Assembly: GCA_949130485.1 (NCBI GenBank)
Contig: OX422186.1
Coordinates: forward strand, 2,149,313-2,213,312
Direction: 5' to 3'
Length of the DNA stretch: 64,000 bases
Origin: Agelas oroides
Taxonomy: Eukaryota > Porifera > Demospongiae > Agelasida > Agelasidae
Part shown: piece by piece, positions 10,966-20,328 of the stretch
How the letters are laid out: every line of letters starts with the position of its first letter
Position numbering within the stretch: position 1 is the first letter of the stretch
Position numbers and translations under genes: made by a program
Notes under the pieces: generated by a model
What the model saw: the letters and a program-made list of their open reading frames with translations, nothing else
The model's database searches: none
What the model was told of the DNA's origin: nothing

Positions 10966-12102
10966 TGAAGAATGTGCATGCTATATGTTCTCATATTTGT
11001 TTTGCATTTTCTTGTGGTATGCATTACAGACAATAATTTTTGTAGCTACCTACAAATCCCAAAACACCCATTTGAACATATTATGGCATGTGATAACAGG
11101 AAACAAAGTGGTCATTATGTGCAATTAGTATTACAGATTGGTGTTCAAATCTCAATTTTCCCATGCAAATTTGTAAGTGCAACTTTGTTTATACTGCACT
11201 GATTTGTCACTACACAAATTTGCACATGGTATTGGATGTTATGTACCATAATCTTCCAAAAATATGCCCATGGGCGATGAACTTAAGTGCCCCTCAAAGG
11301 GGGGAAGGGCGTATTTTCAAGCCATGAGTTAGCTATGATATTTCTATCATAAATGTGCCTACCTAACACACCGTTAGTCTAGCCTTCTAGATGTATGCAT
11401 ACGATGATTCTGCAGTGCTCCTCACTTATGCAAATAGTCACTGCCTTCATTTATTAGTCCCTCCTCTTGCACAGTACTGCTTCTTTGGTACTTCTTGCAT
11501 GAACTACAGCATAAAATAGGTAGGCAGATTATCAAGAAAAAAAAACAATAACTGTTTTCATAAAAGGGGGGTAGACTTCTTTTCGACAGTGGGCCTATTT
11601 TTGTGAAATTGTGGTAAGTGCAGTTTGGTGTAAAAATATTGTGGTGTCAGTCCCGTCTTGATAATTTGGTTGGTTTTTGGCAAAACAAAATTGTCCTAAA
11701 GCAAACTCTAAACCTTCACTGAGCACCTTCCATAAGCACAGTTGAAAAATACCATACTTGCACAACCATACCATATACTGTTTATATACAAAATACAGTA
11801 GATATGACAGCCAGGATCACCAGGCTGCAAGTTAGTACTCTATACTTCTTAGCTATTCTACATATGTGTGCAGTGTATAGAAGAGCCCAAGGCTTAAACT
11901 AGCTACTAGAGATGTCAATTGTTAGCATGCAGCAAAATGACAAGAACTACATAAGCCTCAAGGTATAGATGCTTCAGGTAGGAACATACAGAAAACGACA
12001 TTTGAAGCTTGAGGAGGATGATGGATGGCAGTTATGTTTGTAATTTCTTTTCATACTGCTCACTAGTAGAGTAACCAGACGAAGGTTGCTCTGAGTAATT
12101 TT
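10966..12102. other. Gene-free AT-rich spacer
   Basis: No coding frame with recognisable content, no repeat structure beyond short low-complexity runs. Confidence 0.4.
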
Positions 12103-13136
12103 GCAGTGATATATCACAGGCAAATGCAGTTTACGGTGGAGGTACGAGTAGCTTGTGGTATAGATAGGGCTCCTGACGGAAAAATCGAAGGTGCTCCGAT
12201 TTCAAATCTGTTGTGCTAGAACTAAGTATCTATCTGAGACATATAAAAACCAGACTTTAATAGTTGGTGCCACAAAGCCAATTCGTCTTGGACTTGAAAG
12301 GTTAAGTGCCAAGAATTGGGTGCAATTCGGTTCAAGTGACTTTTGAAGCTTCGCAATGAAACTAGTGGTACTGATGGATTTCACTTGATGTATCTTGTGC
12401 AAAAATGCCTGGAGCACTCAAGTTTATAGCTGTCAAGAGACTGTATTAGCTGTTACTTTATGCTGCAATACATTTCTCCCATAGAAGAATAATTGATAGT
12501 TTGAAGTGACTTTTGACAAGCACATTTAGCAAACACCAGTGCAATTGATTATTTACCATTGGTAGAGTATTAAAATAGCTGGACCACTCGCGTGGATATC
12601 TGTTAAAGGTATGTTCATATATAACCCCCCATATAAAATCAAAAATCCCATAATGGCCATAATTTGGCACATAACCCTCTGTTCGCTTTATATATTTTGG
12701 AAGAACGAAAGTCATAGAAACTATTGTAACAGTATAGTTTACAAACAAGGTCACTTGATTCTTGGATTTCAACATACTTAAGTCAAGTTTGTTCGTTCTT
12801 TGACTTTTCCTCGGGACCCCTAGTATAGACTTCACTACCTGGAAGTTAGAGGACAGTTAGAGGGTATGGTCTAACTGGTATATGCAAGCACTCCATGTAT
12901 TTTGCAGTATACTGTATATATAAACTCACTTCAGTGACTCATTCACCCATGCTTCACGCAATGCAAATATAATAACATAAGTGCCAGTCTAAGTGATATA
13001 TGGAATACATGCTAGCTACCAATTTATTTCTGAGTGCATTCACAATGCACTTGTGTGCATGCCACTATACACAATGCAATTCTACCTGGTAATAAATATC
13101 ATGGAATCATTCAAATGTATGTAGCTAGGTATGGCC
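12103..13136 (+). repeat. Local direct repeat, left copy (interrupted by a MITE)
   Basis: 12103-12164 and 12824-13136 together match 14776-15136 (shared words 'cacaggcaaatg', 'gtggaggtacgagtag', 'gttagaggacagttagaggg', 'gcaagcactccatgtatttt', 'aatataataacataagtgcc'). The two copies lie either side of the secreted-protein gene at 13350. The left copy differs by an insertion at 12165-12823. Confidence 0.85.
12165..12823. mobile_element. 659-bp MITE shown by its empty site
   Basis: The insert is absent from the duplicate at 14776-15136, where the flanks join as 'gtggtatagacttc'. 'tataga' lies on both sides (12159-12164 and 12824-12829). The ends are imperfect inverted repeats: 'tagggctcctgacggaaaaa' against 'taggggtcccgaggaaaagt' on the other strand. 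The minus-strand open frame inside (12458-12835) has no recognisable domain and runs past the insert edge, so it is not called. Confidence 0.82.
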
Positions 13137-13349
13137 CAGAAAGACATGCAGCAAATTAAGTAACATACACTACACTTCACATACATGTAAAACATGTGTG
13201 CAATTTTTTTTAACAGCTATATCATCTAAGTTAATTGAACTGTATGGATCTTTTCTGCATCAGGAAGTAAACAAACCTCCATCATTGTATATTGCATGAG
13301 TGTATACCATGTTCTGCATACACATCTTTTTACAGATCAATTTGACAAG

Positions 13350-14108
13350 ATGGTGATCACTTTCTGGATGTACACTGTGCTCGGCAGTGTGTTTGCACTG
13401 TCTGCTGCTCAAAACACCTGCCCCACTAACTGGTTCACTGCTGAGTTCACAATTGTGTCTGACCGAGTGATCAGTGCTGCAACAGGTGAAGGACTCCTTG
13501 ACGATCCAAATGGCACATACTTCACAGAAGTCCTGGGGTTTAGTGAGAGTCGAATACCTGCAGAGTTGAGAACAGCTCGGGAGTATTTCAACACAACGTT
13601 TGGGCTTGATTTCCCTGATTTGGATTCAGATGGAGAAGCACACTTTGAAAGTGCCACTCTGTCTTACTTTCATGTCCCATTCACCCACTTTGTTACAGTC
13701 AACCGCTGGATATCAAAAGGAAACACTAGAAGCAGGTGCATCGATGTATTCAATGGTGGCGTTCGGGTTACTTTCTCCGGTACACAGGTTTTGCGTGGAA
13801 CATATGGTGGTGACGCCGGACTAAGTGTTACTATAGGTGAGGACCTCCTGTGGGGCTACTACAGCATCAACGCCTGCCCTCAACAGCCGATATTGATTCA
13901 GTATGAGTCTACTGTTCCAGGACGACAAACAGCTGACCGTTATGTTGTTAATGATAACCGTCTTCGCCACCCTCAGCTTGGTACCGGATTTGAAATAGTT
14001 GTCTTCAGGGTTGAACCAAACTACAATAATAACCCAGCATTACTACGTTCACGGTTTTATGCCACACTGTTCTTTCCAAATATAACACCTATCATTGGGC
14101 TAGATTAG
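13350..14108 (+). CDS. Secreted protein of unrecognised family (paralogue A, 252 aa)
   Basis: I do not recognise the family. The start chosen is the ATG at 13350, giving a clear signal peptide (hydrophobic 'FWMYTVLGSVFALSAAQN'), so the product is probably secreted. A splice-acceptor-like 'tttttacag' sits 14 bases upstream, suggesting an intron in the 5' leader. The mature part has few cysteines, several potential N-glycosylation sites and a roughly 230-residue single domain. The same layout appears in the gene at 27481-28218: 'FNTTFGLDF', 'NRWISKGNTRSRC', 'FSGTQVLRGTYGG' followed by SVTIG match its 'FNTQFGLDF', 'NRWLVSGNQRSRC', 'FNGTQTLYGRYGG' and SVTLG. The reading frame is undamaged over its full length. 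The gene lies between two copies of a local repeat. Function is unknown; a role as an extracellular or surface component is only a guess. Confidence 0.85.
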   Translation: MVITFWMYTVLGSVFALSAAQNTCPTNWFTAEFTIVSDRVISAATGEGLLDDPNGTYFTEVLGFSESRIPAELRTAREYFNTTFGLDFPDLDSDGEAHFESATLSYFHVPFTHFVTVNRWISKGNTRSRCIDVFNGGVRVTFSGTQVLRGTYGGDAGLSVTIGEDLLWGYYSINACPQQPILIQYESTVPGRQTADRYVVNDNRLRHPQLGTGFEIVVFRVEPNYNNNPALLRSRFYATLFFPNITPIIGLD

Positions 14109-14775
14109 AACTTTAGCTCCAATTTTAACATTTCCACACACTGTATGATTTGTGGAATGACTGTGATAGGTAAAGTTGCACAAAATGTGTTCACATGTAT
14201 AATATGTCGTGTAGTGCACCTATTGTTGATGTTCATTATTAGGCCGGACATCATTATAATTTGGTGTACATTGTATGATCCATTGAGTCGCTATAATATT
14301 GTTTCATTCATCTTCTTGATTACAGCAGACACTGTATCCGTTTAATTCTGTTTGGTGAGATGAGGTGACTAAATCCCATACTTCCCAGTAGCTGGCAGAT
14401 GTCTAAGTTGCAAGGTTTAAGACACCTAGTACTCTAATCAGCAAGAAAACATTTTTAAAACTAGCAAGAAGGAAACCCTAAGTATGCAATTAGCGGTAAA
14501 AGCAAAAGCAAATATGTACATGTACAGAGTTACAAGTTGCAAGCGACAACTAAACAAACAGGTCAGTTTTTGCATCTTTTCGGAAACATCAGATTTGCAA
14601 GCCTGGTCTATATCTCTCACAATGACAGGCAGTAAATCAACCACCATTTGCAGTCCCACAAGTCCTTCATAGTTCACATGAGCTGTTCCCTCATGCTGCT
14701 GTGAGCTATATAAACTCAGTTCAGTGACTTTCATTCACCCATGCACCACGCAATGGGTGAATGAAATTTGTTTTG
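14109..14775. other. Downstream spacer of secreted gene A
   Basis: No gene recognised. 14700-14760 resembles 12920-12960 ('aaactca.ttcagtgac.cattcacccatgc'), so it belongs to the same locally duplicated material. Confidence 0.4.
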
Positions 14776-15136
14776 CAGTGATATGTCACAGGCAAATGTA
14801 GTTTACAGTGGAGGTACGAGTAGCCTGTGGTATAGACTTCACTACCGGGAAGTTAGAGGACAGTTAGAGGGTGTGGTCTAACTGGTAGCTATATGCAAGC
14901 ACTCCATGTATTTTGCAGTTGATAAACTCACTTCAGTGACCCATTCACCCATGCTACGCAATGCAAATATAATAACATAAGTGCCAGTCTAAGTGACGTA
15001 TGGAATACATGCTACCAGTTTAGTTCTGAGAACATTCACAATGCACTTGTGTGCATTCCACTATACACAATGCAATTGTGATTGGCAATACCTGGTAATA
15101 TCATGGAATATCTCAAATGTATGTAGGTAGGTATGG
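14776..15136 (+). repeat. Local direct repeat, right copy (empty site)
   Basis: Matches 12103-12164 joined to 12824-13136, without the 659-bp insert. It thus preserves the pre-insertion state. Confidence 0.85.
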
Positions 15137-15384
15137 GTGGAGGATTGGGAAGTCCACCAGCATGTCCAGTAGAATGGGGTACCATGACTGCCTCTTTCAT
15201 ACTGGAGTCACTAGGACCAGTGTGACCTGCTGTTGTCATACTCTGTTGAGCATTCTGCCTACTAGATTCCAAGTGGGATTGGCATGGCCCCTCCTCTGTA
15301 AGCTTCCCCAGTTCTGGTTGAAGGTATCCAACACTTCTGCTTCTGGGTCTGGTCTCCAGCTGAAAAACCTCTTGAGCTGAGTTG

Positions 15385-15670
15385 TCAGTCTGGATGCAAA
15401 CATGCATGTCCACCCCTTTTCTGCTGGAGCTTGTTGGAGGTCCTGGGATTCAACATCCAATCTGACCAGTCCCCCATTATCCGGGATTCTTGGCTGTCTG
15501 CAATTGTATTGAGGACCCCAGGTAAATGCTTTGCCAGCAGAGTAATATCCCAGTTCATGCAGCAAAGCCATAGTTCCCTGACTATGGTATTCAGCTTGGC
15601 GAACACTGTCCCACCCAGTTTGTTCACATATGCCACCACTGTGGTGTTCTCCATTCTGAGTAGCACTGTA
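15385..15670 (-). pseudogene. DIRS RNase H fragment
   Basis: It contains 'LLRMENTTVVAYVNKLGGTV' and 'LLAKHLPGVLNTIADSQES', which correspond to the RNase H boxes of the element at 951-4199 ('RIDNTTAISYINKMGG' and 'LSAEHLPGSQNVIAD'). The catalytic Asp of the first box is read as Glu here. Confidence 0.75.
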
Positions 15671-16079
15671 ATGCTCTTCCTGTCTCTGGCAAAGCATTTT
15701 ACTGCATGGAAGGCTGCTAGAGCTTCCAGGCAGTTGATATGCCACTGTCTCTCCTCTGGAAACCAGGGGCCACTATGTCGTGCCCCTTCGCAAAATGCTA
15801 CTCAACCTCGAGTTGAGGCATCCGACTCTATCACCAGTGAGGGTTTCTCCGTCATGTTTGTACTGCCATTTCAGGCAGACAGGTGATCTAACCACCATTG
15901 CAGCTGTTCCTGCTCACCTGTGGAGAGGGTAAGTTGAGCGGAGCAGTCCTGATCCGAGATCTTGATGAACTGAATTCATTGAAAACCCGACCAACTCGAA
16001 GGACTGGGTAGGTTCCAGGATACTTTTTGGTTTGTTATCACAAAACCTAGGTTCTCTAATAGGCCTATAACATGCATGG

Positions 16080-16365
16080 TCCCGAGCCAGAGTCCTGGAC
16101 TCTGCCAGAATAAGAATGTCGTCTATGTAGACAATTAGTCACATTCCCAGCTGCCTCAGCTGAGCAGCGAGTGGCTTTAGGGTCTTATTGAAGACCCATG
16201 GGGCACATGCTAGGCCAAAAGGCATGCAGACATCTGAATTGGAATGTCCTTTCTTTGCGGGGGAATTTTCATGAGGAAGGCTCTGTCCTCCTGGTGTATC
16301 GGTACCATGAAGTATGCATCCTTCAGGTCCACTTTTGCCATCCAATCTCCTACTCTTAGCATGCA
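16080..16365 (-). pseudogene. DIRS reverse transcriptase palm (broken)
   Basis: Reading down the minus strand gives 'GDWMAKVDLKDAYFMVPI', then 'MPFGLACAPWVFNKTLKPL' after a frame change, and 'LIVYIDDILILAES' (around 16095-16140) after an in-frame TGA. VDLKDAY and YIDD carry the catalytic aspartates of the polymerase. Confidence 0.8.
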
Positions 16366-16479
16366 GGTCTCTCAGGATGTGGATATCAAGTAAAATGTAT
16401 GGGGATAGAATCTATGGTTGACAGAGTTAACAAGGCAGAACCTTCCACCAGCAGGAAGGATAAAGCATTTCCTACCCAA

Positions 16480-16745
16480 TTGGGAAAAGTTACCTTGGTA
16501 TTAGGGGCTTCAGGGTACCGTTCAGGCAGAAGCCTTTCCAACAGCAGCTTCCTAACCCCCTAAGACACTCTAAAGCAGAGGAAAATCTCATGCAGGAGGA
16601 AATTCAAAGCATGAAAGCAAAGAACACCATAGGGGAGACCTCACCCAAAGGGTGTGGCTTCCTATCCACAGTCTTCCTTGTGCCCAAGAAAGACGGAAGT
16701 CAGAGACAAGTTTGTGCATACAGAGCACTTCAAGGGCATATGGTA
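16480..16745 (+). pseudogene. Inverted piece of DIRS reverse transcriptase (N-terminal part)
   Basis: On the plus strand one reads 'FLSTVFLVPKKDGSQR', the segment that should come just before the palm in the minus-strand element. Its opposite orientation between gag and palm shows a local inversion, or an insertion from another copy. Confidence 0.7.
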
Positions 16746-16848
16746 GAGGGGTAAAACATTTGCATCTCTGGCATTGCATGGATCAATGGAAGAGACATAG
16801 CTACATTTACAGTTACAAATTCTGTATTGTTGTTGCTTTCTGACAACA

Positions 16849-17640
16849 TTAATTGTCCTTCTTCTGGAAGGACAACGTTGCTCTTCCTCTTTGCTGGTAC
16901 GGGTTGAATCTCTGACTCCCGCCTCTAGATCTTCCTCTGAAGTTGCCGCTCCCACGTGCAGGGTAGTGGGTGCGGGGTAGTGGGAGCGGCCCCTCCGAAA
17001 AAAAATGGTCCGCTCCCGAATTCGGGGCCATGGACCGCCGCAGGCATTTGAGGCTCTCCAGATGGTCCTTCATCCTTCTCTCGAAGGAGTCACTAAAAAG
17101 CAGGGGCGCTGCTCCTTTGGACGCCTCCTCGTCCTCCGCGAGAGGCAGCAGATCTTTATTCAAGTCTCTCAAGACCCGTTTTCTGCGATCACATGTCATA
17201 TGTGCCGATGCGTTGTCCAGAAGGGCGAGAGCCGCGCCAGCTGCCTCCGCAGCTTGCTGTCTTTGCGTCCAAATCTGCATGGCTTTGAAATCCTTAGCAA
17301 GATTCTGTTTCACCACCGTATCGAGCTTGGGAGACTGACTTTGTGTCCTCAGTCATGGAAAAGGGTAAGCCTTCCTTGTCTGCAATCCTCGCCGCGTTGG
17401 TTAGTGGCTTTCCGAAGGCAGTCCGTTTTTTTGCCTTCTGGGTGCTCTCTGACAACTGTATCAGCGTCCGACTCTCGATCTCCGAGGACTCCTCGTCCTG
17501 ATCCCACCAGGGGCATTGGCAGGAAGTCGAGCGGCTCGTCGAGCGGCCTGTCGTGACAGAACCCGCATAGAAAAAAACCGGTGTGCTGTTTTGGTAAAAC
17601 TGGTGTGCCAAATAAGCACAGAGTGTGCTGTTATATGTGT
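16849..17640 (-). pseudogene. DIRS gag-like protein (frameshifted)
   Basis: The upstream part (17640 to about 17300) contains 'LSESTQKAKKRTAFGKPLTN'. The downstream part (17316 to 16849) contains 'VVKQNLAKDFKAMQIWTQRQ', 'ALALLDNASAHM' and a Gly/Arg-rich tail ('GSGNFRGRSRGGSQRFNPYQ'). One frame change near 17305 divides them. The Arg/Gly tail would bind nucleic acid, as in other DIRS gag proteins. Confidence 0.75.
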
Positions 17641-17684
17641 TCAACACACTAAATTGTCAAATTCAACACTGGAGTGTGCCATGT

Positions 17685-18196
17685 CAGGGCCGGAACCAGC
17701 TATTTTAGACTGGTACGGCCATTGCGTGCGCTTAAGTGTGAATAAGCTAGGGGGGTCTGGGGGCATGCTCCCCCATGAAAAAATTTTAAAATTAGGCACC
17801 CTGAGATCGCTTCTGAGGCCATGTTTGGGCCAAAATGCTACTAGAATCTCCCCACCTGTAGTTTCTGTAGCTAGAGAAGCGATTGAACCGAGCTGCCAGA
17901 AATGGCCGCTACGCACGACGCCCATGTTAGCCCCTCCCCAATTTACGCGCTCGTCTCGCGCTCAAGTATCACCATAGAAAATTGAGAAGCCTCAATTCTC
18001 TCGTCGATACTTTGGATGCTTGAAGACTTGAAAATGTCCGAAGAAGACCTCTTAGACGTCCCAAGCTACGGCGAACCGCTCGGAGAGGCCATTCTATAAC
18101 GCACACGTAAGTTAGAATCCAAGCGACGCCATTTTTCTCCCTCAAAAACCGGTACGGCCATGGCCGTACCGACCGTACCATTGCCGCCGGCCCTGC
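17685..18196. mobile_element. CAG-type MITE (512 bp)
   Basis: It starts 'cagggccggaacc' and ends 'ccgccggccctg'. Flanks 'catgt' and 'catga' would be a 5-bp duplication with one mismatch. The internal 'ggggggtctgggggcatgct' is shared in style with the F5 family. No coding content. Confidence 0.6.
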
Positions 18197-18204
18197 ATGA
18201 TGTT

Positions 18205-18355
18205 CTGCTGTTAGCACACTAACACTAAAGCTGTACGTATGACACACCACGTGCTAGTTCCTCATCAGCACACTAACAATAAAGCTGTATGACACACCAC
18301 TTGTGCTAGTTCCTCATCAGCACACTGACACAACAGCTGCATGGCACACACTTTA
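18205..18355 (+). repeat. Tandem repeat of about 55 bp, 2-3 units
   Basis: 'agcacactaaca.taaagct' followed by 'gacacaccac' and 'gtgctagttcctcatca' occurs twice in full and once in part. Confidence 0.75.
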
Positions 18356-19286
18356 GCCTCGTCCCTGGCGCGCGGGTACCAGGCTACACACACTTGTGCT
18401 AGTTTGTGCATGTATACGATCATAATCTGATGTTTGTCATGTATCAGGGTGCCATACAGCTCTTGTGGCTGATGAGAACCTGCTCATTTAATTGTCTAGT
18501 TTAGTCAAATATTGTCTGTTTCTGGAATGGAAATATTGGTAATATGTGACAGACACATAGAGGAGTTAATTGATACTCGGACACTTAAGAAACGCTTTGC
18601 TCTTGTTGCGCGCACAGAGATCCAGCAGACACAAGATGGCAGTTCTGCCCACAGCTCCTAAACAGGATTCATTGCATACAAACTCTCCCATCAGAGGTTC
18701 GGCATCCTGTCCAATCTTTGATCACAGGAAAGCTGTTGCAGTAGCTGAGGGGCCCCAGCCCCACCCGCTTCTACCAAATCAAGGAATCCCACACCACACC
18801 ACCTATCTAACCCCCGGAAATCAAACATCAGACCAAACAAGCCACCATTCCAGGTTTCTGACCTACCTGAGATTTGATACATACGGAACATACCAAAAGA
18901 AATGACAGCTACTGAGATTCAGTCCATTCTCAAACTGGGGAATATGTGCCCCCAAACACATTTCCCTATATATCTTTCCCCCAAGCAGATATCACTGGCA
19001 TATTTTGGCAACATTAGCGTCAGTGATATATGTTTCCCAGTGTTCCATGATAAAGGTAGGAAAGTAGCTTTATCCCAAGACATGGCTTATACCATGAAGG
19101 GAAGGCCTAGGACAGTCTAATCTTCAGTAACCCTTTAGATATAATTGTACTTATATAATGGTAAGAAATTGATATCAAATGTTTCATTATAGGTATGAAT
19201 TTAAAGACAGCAGAGTACATGCAGATGCAAGGATACAGCAAGAGCTAGAAGTAGCTAGTTACTTTGAAATGCACGTAAGAGGTTGC
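18356..19286. other. Gene-free stretch
   Basis: No gene recognised. 18930-19050 carries 'aacacatttccct' and 'gcagatatcactgg' words that recur, partly inverted, at 24330-24440, so both are pieces of one unknown repeat. A 33-bp hairpin 'tagcctcgtccctgg...accaggcta' lies at about 18354-18386. Confidence 0.4.
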
Positions 19287-19291
19287 TACAT

Positions 19292-19882
19292 CAGGCCCGT
19301 AGGCAGGGGGGGTTCGAGGGGGTTCGCTCGAACCCCCCTTTTGGCCTCCAAAAGATTTTATATCCACCGCTTAACTGTACATTTTGAGTGCCTTACCGTT
19401 TGAAATTGGTCCAGTAGTCTCGATGCTATTGAGAATCACCGCCGTCCAAACAAGTTTGTTCATGGAGGACCAGCGCGGAACGCGCGCGCGTAAGCTGTTA
19501 CCGCCGCTGCGATGAAAGGACGCGCGTAAATAAATCGCTATTAATATTTCGGGCGCTTGAGAGTTCACCAGTTGTCTTCCTAGTGATGTCACCCCACCTG
19601 CTCTTCTGCCAACCTTAGTACCTTCTCTCTTGGAAATTCGAAGTCAGCTGGCGTAGCAAATGCATACGTGGACAGCCAAAATTGGATGCAATACTCCGCG
19701 AGCCATGTAGCTACTACGGCTCTGCTTCTGTCCCAAAATGGCCTCGGAAGCAATCTCAGAGCATCTAATTTCAAAAATTTTCCTGGGGGAGCATGCCCCC
19801 ACACCCCCCTAGTGTGCATGCATATACATTCACATCTGACACACATGTAACCCCCCTTCTAAAAATCCTGGCTACGGGCTTG
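19292..19882 (+). mobile_element. F5-family MITE, complete copy (591 bp)
   Basis: It begins CAGGCCCGTAGG, ends CTACGGGCTTG, and is flanked by 'tacat' at 19287-19291 and 19883-19887. It is the same family as 7629-8407, but shorter in the middle. Confidence 0.85.
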
Positions 19883-19987
19883 TACATTGTGGAGGTATAA
19901 TATCACATGGACCAGCAAGTAGATGGCTCTAAAAAATAACATCTGGTGAAGAGAGCCAGAACAGAAACTGATTCCTATAACATCCTT

Positions 19988-20145
19988 CTTCGTATCAAAC
20001 ATAGTATAGTTGAGTTCGTATCAAACATAGTATAGTTGAGTTCGTATCAAACATAGTATAGTTGAGTTCGTATCAAACATAGTATAGTTGAGTTCGTATC
20101 AAACATAGTATAGTTGAGTTCGTATCAAACATAGTATAGTTGAGA
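19988..20145 (+). repeat. 26-bp tandem repeat, six units
   Basis: 'cgtatcaaacatagtatag' plus 'ttgagtt' is repeated six times with almost no variation. The array ends 10 bases from the target duplication of the gypsy element. Its homogeneity suggests a recent expansion. Confidence 0.92.
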
Positions 20146-20159
20146 AATGCTTTGGTATT

Positions 20160-20201
20160 TGTGATAACTTCGGGTTCGTAAATAACTGTATTATTAAAAC
20201 T
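20160..20201 (-). repeat. Truncated 3' LTR (42 bp)
   Basis: Identical to 23968-24009. Beyond 20201 the sequence changes abruptly to the polyprotein's 3' coding tail, so U3 and R are missing. Confidence 0.9.
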
Positions 20202-20328
20202 AGTTCTCGGATATGGTCGATATGGCGCTTCCATCTAAGACCTGATTCGACATCAACTAGGAATGATACTGGTCCAAGTTGTTGAGCAATGACTGCTGGG
20301 ATCCAGTCAGGTCCTGGGCGCATGTTCT
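20202..20328 (-). pseudogene. Polyprotein C-terminal tail, out of frame
   Basis: 'MRPGPDWIPAVIAQQLGPVS' and 'RWKRHIDHIREL' are the usual final residues of this gypsy clade's integrase region. They are separated from the main frame by a stop and a one-base frame change at about 20325-20331. Confidence 0.8.

Larger units (their letters stand above)
15137..17650 (-). mobile_element. Second DIRS-like element, degraded and internally inverted
   Basis: Minus-strand frames give, in order, a DIRS gag (17640 to 16849), reverse transcriptase palm (16360 to 16100), RNase H (15670 to 15390) and the region after RNase H ('SRLTTQLKRFFSWRPDP', about 15370). The recombinase is missing. The first part of the reverse transcriptase (16480-16745) is on the opposite strand, so a segment was inverted. 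Stops and frame changes occur throughout. Confidence 0.8.

Noticed and set aside
12458..12835. 125-codon minus-strand frame
   Set aside because: It crosses the border of a MITE insertion and has no recognisable domain.
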